Shown one piece after another: positions 34,549-38,659 of a stretch of DNA of 38,659 bases. Numbering within the stretch: the first letter of the stretch is position 1; every line of letters starts with the position of its first letter. The translations under genes were made by a program, and so were the position numbers. The DNA is from Candidatus Komeilibacteria bacterium (GTDB taxonomy: Bacteria; Patescibacteriota; Patescibacteriia; UBA1558; GWA2-36-10), in NCBI GenBank assembly GCA_018656065.1, contig JABHZY010000010.1, forward strand, positions 68,638 through 107,296, read 5' to 3'. The notes under the pieces were generated by a model that saw only the letters and a program-made list of their open reading frames with translations, did no database searches and had not been told where the DNA came from.

Positions 34549-36000
34549 ATGTCCAACAATAATGTAGCCATAAGATTCAGCGATGTTTCTTTCAAATATG
34601 ATTCCAATAAACCCATTTTAGATGGGGCGTCTTTTTCTTTACGTAGAGGTTCCAAGTTTACTTTGATGGGACAAAACGGAGCTGGTAAAAGCACCATCCT
34701 CAATCTAATCACTGGCGCATTAAAAGCTGACGATGGTCTAATTTCTGTTGATAAAGGATTAACCGTTGCCTATGCCAAGCAAGTAATTCCTAAAAAAGAA
34801 ATGGAGCTAAGTCTTAGAGAATTTTTTGAACAATATTTTGATGAAAAAAACTATAGCATTGATAAAAAAATTGACGAAGTCTTAGATATTGTAAATCTCA
34901 AAGCAGATCATGATAAAAAAATAAAAACATTTTCTGGTGGACAGCAGGCTAGACTACTGATGGCCTCAGCAATTATTCAAGATCCCGATATTTTAATTTT
35001 AGATGAGCCAACTAATAATCTTGATCAAGAAGGCATTAATCATCTGACGTCTTTTCTGATGATGTATGAAAAGACAGTTCTGGTTATTTCTCATGATGCT
35101 GGTTTTTTGAATTGTTTTACCGATGGTGTCCTCTATCTTGATGTGTTTACCAAACAAGTTCATCAATACAATGGAGATTATTATACAGTGGTAGAAGAAA
35201 TTGCCGAGCAAATCAAAAAAGAAGAAAGAAAAAATGCTCAATATGAAAAAGAAATAAAAGCCAACAAAGAAAAATCTGAATTCTTTGCCCACAAAGGTGG
35301 TAAGATGAGACTGGTGGCTAGAAAGATGAGAGAGAAAGCTGCTGAGATGGAAGAATCAAAAGTTAATGTACGTCGTGAAGATAAGGCTATTCGAAATTTT
35401 GAAATTCCTGCTCAAAAAGAATTAATTAGAGAAATTATAAATATTTCTTCTGTAGGTATAATAAAAAATAATAAACAGATTGAAAAAAAAGTAGATATAT
35501 CACTAAGAAAAAAACAACATCTACTTCTTAGTGGTCCCAATGGAATTGGTAAGACCACACTATTGGAAGCTCTCGCCAGTGGTAAAGCGAGTGGTACAAA
35601 AATAGATGAAGATGTAAAAATAGGATACTATAGACAAGATTTTTCTACTCTTGATTTTGAATCTACTGTCTTCGATTCACTGATGGAAGCCATGAAAGAA
35701 CAAAGAGAAGAGAAACTTCGTTCTGTGGCAGCTGGATTTCTATTAAGCAAAGAAGTTATCTATTCAAAAATTGGAGATCTTTCAGAAGGACAAAAAGGCC
35801 TAGTAGCTTTTGCGCGCCTAATGCTAGAAGAGCCGGGACTACTTATTTTAGATGAGCCAACTAACCATATTAATTTCCGTCATCTACCAATTATAGCCAA
35901 AGCACTAGATAAATATGAAGGAGCTATGATACTAGTCAGTCATGTACCAGAATTTGTAGAACAAATACGCATTGACGAAGTATTAGACTTAGGAAAATAA
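34549..36000 (+). CDS. ABC-F family ATPase
   Basis: Two NBDs: GQNGAGKSTIL/SGGQQARLLMA/LDEPTNNLD and GPNGIGKTTLL/LSEGQKGLVAFA/LDEPTNHI; charged linker. Confidence 0.93.
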   Translation: MSNNNVAIRFSDVSFKYDSNKPILDGASFSLRRGSKFTLMGQNGAGKSTILNLITGALKADDGLISVDKGLTVAYAKQVIPKKEMELSLREFFEQYFDEKNYSIDKKIDEVLDIVNLKADHDKKIKTFSGGQQARLLMASAIIQDPDILILDEPTNNLDQEGINHLTSFLMMYEKTVLVISHDAGFLNCFTDGVLYLDVFTKQVHQYNGDYYTVVEEIAEQIKKEERKNAQYEKEIKANKEKSEFFAHKGGKMRLVARKMREKAAEMEESKVNVRREDKAIRNFEIPAQKELIREIINISSVGIIKNNKQIEKKVDISLRKKQHLLLSGPNGIGKTTLLEALASGKASGTKIDEDVKIGYYRQDFSTLDFESTVFDSLMEAMKEQREEKLRSVAAGFLLSKEVIYSKIGDLSEGQKGLVAFARLMLEEPGLLILDEPTNHINFRHLPIIAKALDKYEGAMILVSHVPEFVEQIRIDEVLDLGK

Positions 36001-36047
36001 AACTAGTTATCAAAAAATATTAAATCCTTAAAAGTTTAATAAACAAT

Positions 36048-36683
36048 ATGAAAAAAAATCCTAAGGTATTATTCATAGATTGGCATAATACACTTTCATA
36101 TTCTTTTTTTTGGTCACAATTATCTGACAAAAATCACCCTCATAATAATTATTATAAAATCATTAATCATTGGTTATTTGAAAAAAATAACCATTTAATT
36201 GAAAAGTGGATGCGAGGCTCATTGAACTCAGAACAAATTTGTAACAAACTTGCCGTAGAAAATAATTTAGATAAAAAAATAATCCTCAATACTTTGAAAG
36301 AAAGTTCTGAAAAAATGGAATTATGCTCAAATAATATTCTTGATATTATAAAAGATATACGCAAAAAAAATATAAAAGTAGTAATAGCTACTGATAATAT
36401 GGATACTTTCCGAAAATTTACTATACGCGGCTTAAGACTAGATAGATTTTTTGATGACTTTCTAATATCAAGCGAGTTAAAGGTCTTAAAATATGACATA
36501 ACAAATGATAAAATACCCTTTTTTGACCCTTTCCTCAAAAAAAATAGCCTAAGTTATGATGATGTAATACTTCTAGATGACAGTGAAGAAAAATCTGGTA
36601 TTTATAATAAACTAGGATTTAAAATCTCCCTAGTGACAGACACCCCTAGCTTACTTAATTACTTACGTGAATATTTAGATTAG
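36048..36683 (+). CDS. HAD-superfamily hydrolase-like protein
   Basis: FIDWHNTLSYS motif I, VVIATDN motif II, DDVILLDDSEEKSG motif IV. Confidence 0.75.
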   Translation: MKKNPKVLFIDWHNTLSYSFFWSQLSDKNHPHNNYYKIINHWLFEKNNHLIEKWMRGSLNSEQICNKLAVENNLDKKIILNTLKESSEKMELCSNNILDIIKDIRKKNIKVVIATDNMDTFRKFTIRGLRLDRFFDDFLISSELKVLKYDITNDKIPFFDPFLKKNSLSYDDVILLDDSEEKSGIYNKLGFKISLVTDTPSLLNYLREYLD

Positions 36684-36780
36684 ATTTAGAACGTACAGAT
36701 AAATTGACTAATAAGTCTATTTCATTTATTATTAAATTAATTGCAGGCATTAATGTGCCTTATTTTTATTAAAAAATGAA

Positions 36781-38511
36781 ATGAAACAAACAACTGCTCT
36801 AGAAATTTTAAAAGCTGGACACAATGTCTTTTTGACAGGCTCAGCTGGTACGGGAAAAACCTATCTTTTAAATCAATATATTGATTATCTAAAGGAAAGA
36901 AATATGGCCTTAGCTATTACCGCTCCCACAGGTATAGCCGCTTCCCATATTAATGGAATGACCATTCATTCTTTTTTTGGCATTGGTATTAGAGAAAGTG
37001 TAGATGATTGGTTTCTGGATAGCTTAGTACAAAAAGAATTCCTTCACAAACGCATAAATAAATTAAAAGTTTTGATAATTGATGAAATATCAATGGTATC
37101 TCCTGATCTATTTCATTCTATAGACAAAATTTTGCGAGCCTTCAAATACTCAGATAAACCCTTTGGTGGTCTGCAACTTGTTTTGTCTGGTGATTTTTTT
37201 CAATTACCGCCAATCAGCAGCCATGGCAATAGCTCAAGATTTGCCTGGCAAGCCGAAGCTTGGAAAAATGCCGAATTAAAATCTTGTTATCTCACAGAAA
37301 AATTTAGACAAAGCGATCAATCTTTGATAAATATTCTTGATGAAATTCGTTCAGGTGATGTTTCTGAAGAATCCATGAAAGTCTTTCGTTCCTGCTATAA
37401 AAAAGAACTAAAATCTGATTTTAAGGTTACTAGACTTTATACACACAATAAAGATGTAGATAGAATAAATGAAGAAGAATTAGAGTTATTAAAAGACAAA
37501 CCAAAACTATTTCAATCTAGAGATAAAGGCTCTAAAAAGAATCTTGCTAAGATTTTTAAATCCTCTTTGGTAAAGGAAGAGTTAGAATTAAAGAAAAAAG
37601 CTCTGGTAATTTTTATTAAAAATAACTATGAAGCTGGTTATATAAACGGCACTCTAGGGGAAATAATAAGTTTTGATAAAAATAGCGGTGCACCAATTAT
37701 AAAAATCTTTTCTGGACGCAAAATTACTGTAGAACCAGCCGAGTGGAAATTAGAAAATAATAAAGGAGAAATAAAGGCAACAGTCAGTCAACTTCCATTA
37801 CGTCTGGCTTGGGCTTTGACTATTCACAAGTCACAGGGCATGACTCTGGATGCGGCTGAGATTGATCTATCAAAAACTTTTGAGACTGGGCAAGGTTATG
37901 TGGCACTATCAAGAATCAGATCAACCGAAGGCCTAAGACTGATGGGACTAAATGATGTGGCCCTTAAGGTTGATCAACTTATTTTAAATATTGATAAAAA
38001 AATAAAAGAATCTTCTGATATTCATAAAAATAAATTTGAAGCTCTAAGCACAGCAGAAAAAGATTTATTAGCTAGAGAATTTATTATAAAAAATAATGGC
38101 ACGATTAATGAAGATGACATCTCAAGTAATAAAAAAGACCTTAAAACAAAATCAAAAACAATAAATATTTCTGTAAAAACTAATACTCTCAAACTAACTA
38201 AAGATTTATTGGCTAAGAAAAAAAATGTAGCTGAAATTGCCAAGCTTAGAAAAATATCTGACAAAACAATCATAAGCCATATCAAAAAAATATCTAAACT
38301 ATACCCTGATTTTGACCTCAATCATCTAAAACCCGATACAAAAACTTTGGGCAAAATTTTCAGAGCTATCAAAAAGATTGAACTTGAAAAGAAATCAACT
38401 AATCTACTCAAAGATGGTTCTATAAAACTAAAAGTAATTTTTGATTATCTGAAAGAAGAAATCCCCTATGATGATATAGCTTTAGCTTTGATTTTCTATT
38501 ATAATCAATAA
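36781..38511 (+). CDS. PIF1/RecD-like ATP-dependent DNA helicase with C-terminal HTH region
   Basis: LTGSAGTGKTYLLNQYI, ITAPTGIAASHINGMTIHSFFGIG, LIIDEISMVSPDLF, GDFFQLPPI, LTIHKSQGMTLDAAEIDL, VALSRIRS. Confidence 0.93.
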   Translation: MKQTTALEILKAGHNVFLTGSAGTGKTYLLNQYIDYLKERNMALAITAPTGIAASHINGMTIHSFFGIGIRESVDDWFLDSLVQKEFLHKRINKLKVLIIDEISMVSPDLFHSIDKILRAFKYSDKPFGGLQLVLSGDFFQLPPISSHGNSSRFAWQAEAWKNAELKSCYLTEKFRQSDQSLINILDEIRSGDVSEESMKVFRSCYKKELKSDFKVTRLYTHNKDVDRINEEELELLKDKPKLFQSRDKGSKKNLAKIFKSSLVKEELELKKKALVIFIKNNYEAGYINGTLGEIISFDKNSGAPIIKIFSGRKITVEPAEWKLENNKGEIKATVSQLPLRLAWALTIHKSQGMTLDAAEIDLSKTFETGQGYVALSRIRSTEGLRLMGLNDVALKVDQLILNIDKKIKESSDIHKNKFEALSTAEKDLLAREFIIKNNGTINEDDISSNKKDLKTKSKTINISVKTNTLKLTKDLLAKKKNVAEIAKLRKISDKTIISHIKKISKLYPDFDLNHLKPDTKTLGKIFRAIKKIELEKKSTNLLKDGSIKLKVIFDYLKEEIPYDDIALALIFYYNQ

Positions 38512-38588
38512 AACTTTAATAAGCCCTATACTATTGCTTTTTATCTATAAAACAGCTAGAATTCAGCTATAATAACTAATATAAACTT

Positions 38589-38659
38589 ATGGGAAACTTT
38601 GATAGAGGCAGAGGTAACCGCGGTGGCGACCGACGAGGTGGCGGTGGTTTTAATAGAGG
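38589..38659 (+). CDS. N-terminus of an RG/RGG-rich protein, truncated by window edge
   Basis: MGNFDRGRGNRGGDRRGGGGFNR...; too short for the ORF track. Confidence 0.6.
   Translation, partial: MGNFDRGRGNRGGDRRGGGGFNR

Noticed and set aside
34999-35292. Minus ORF of 97 aa inside the ABC-F gene
   Set aside because: Antisense shadow ORF of Phe/Ile-rich low complexity; same reasoning for the plus shadow ORFs at 591, 1029, 2584, 2810, 4069, 4562, 5020, 9727, 12396 and 14745, and minus shadows at 19785, 20078, 20958, 21930, 23768, 36167 and 38022.
1-38659. CRISPR array, phage or IS element
   Set aside because: No regularly spaced repeats, integrase, transposase or phage structural ORF seen.
1-38659. 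UGA recoding (Gracilibacteria/Absconditabacteria code 25)
   Set aside because: Housekeeping ORFs are full-length under code 11 and TGA acts as a stop (e.g. dprA), so no recoding is needed.

Overview
The window is 38.66 kb of AT-rich, densely coding bacterial DNA using the standard code (TGA terminates ORFs such as dprA). It has no rRNA, CRISPR array, IS element or phage module. Gene content and style suggest a Patescibacteria/CPR-type genome; this is inference, since no search was run. The left part (1-16.2 kb) is mostly minus-strand: AI-2E transporter fragment, M16 peptidase, glyS, DUF5684-like protein, an unusual membrane-anchored Clp-like AAA+ protein, two tandem Cys-rich pilin-like proteins, tgt, a large surface protein, recO, ileS and a MerR regulator. 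The middle (16.4-24.2 kb) is plus-strand: dprA, queuosine-precursor transporter, folC, topA, an MFS transporter and rel. Then come parAB, an M23 lipoprotein divergent from a DUF4015-like glycosidase, xthA, mscS, a small zinc-ribbon gene, a five-tRNA cluster with structured spacers, a MacB-type ABC operon with a putative redox/heme membrane protein, an ABC-F protein, a HAD protein, a PIF1-like helicase and the start of an RGG-rich protein. Best leads: (i) a zinc-finger, membrane-anchored Clp-like AAA+ protein that lacks aromatic pore loops in both rings; (ii) a compact 67-aa zinc-ribbon transcription unit with a full-consensus promoter; (iii) structured repeats starting at the CCA ends of tRNA genes; (iv) a direct-repeat/terminator-bracketed MFS gene; (v) predicted leaderless promoters; (vi) loss of zinc-site cysteines in Tgt and RecO.
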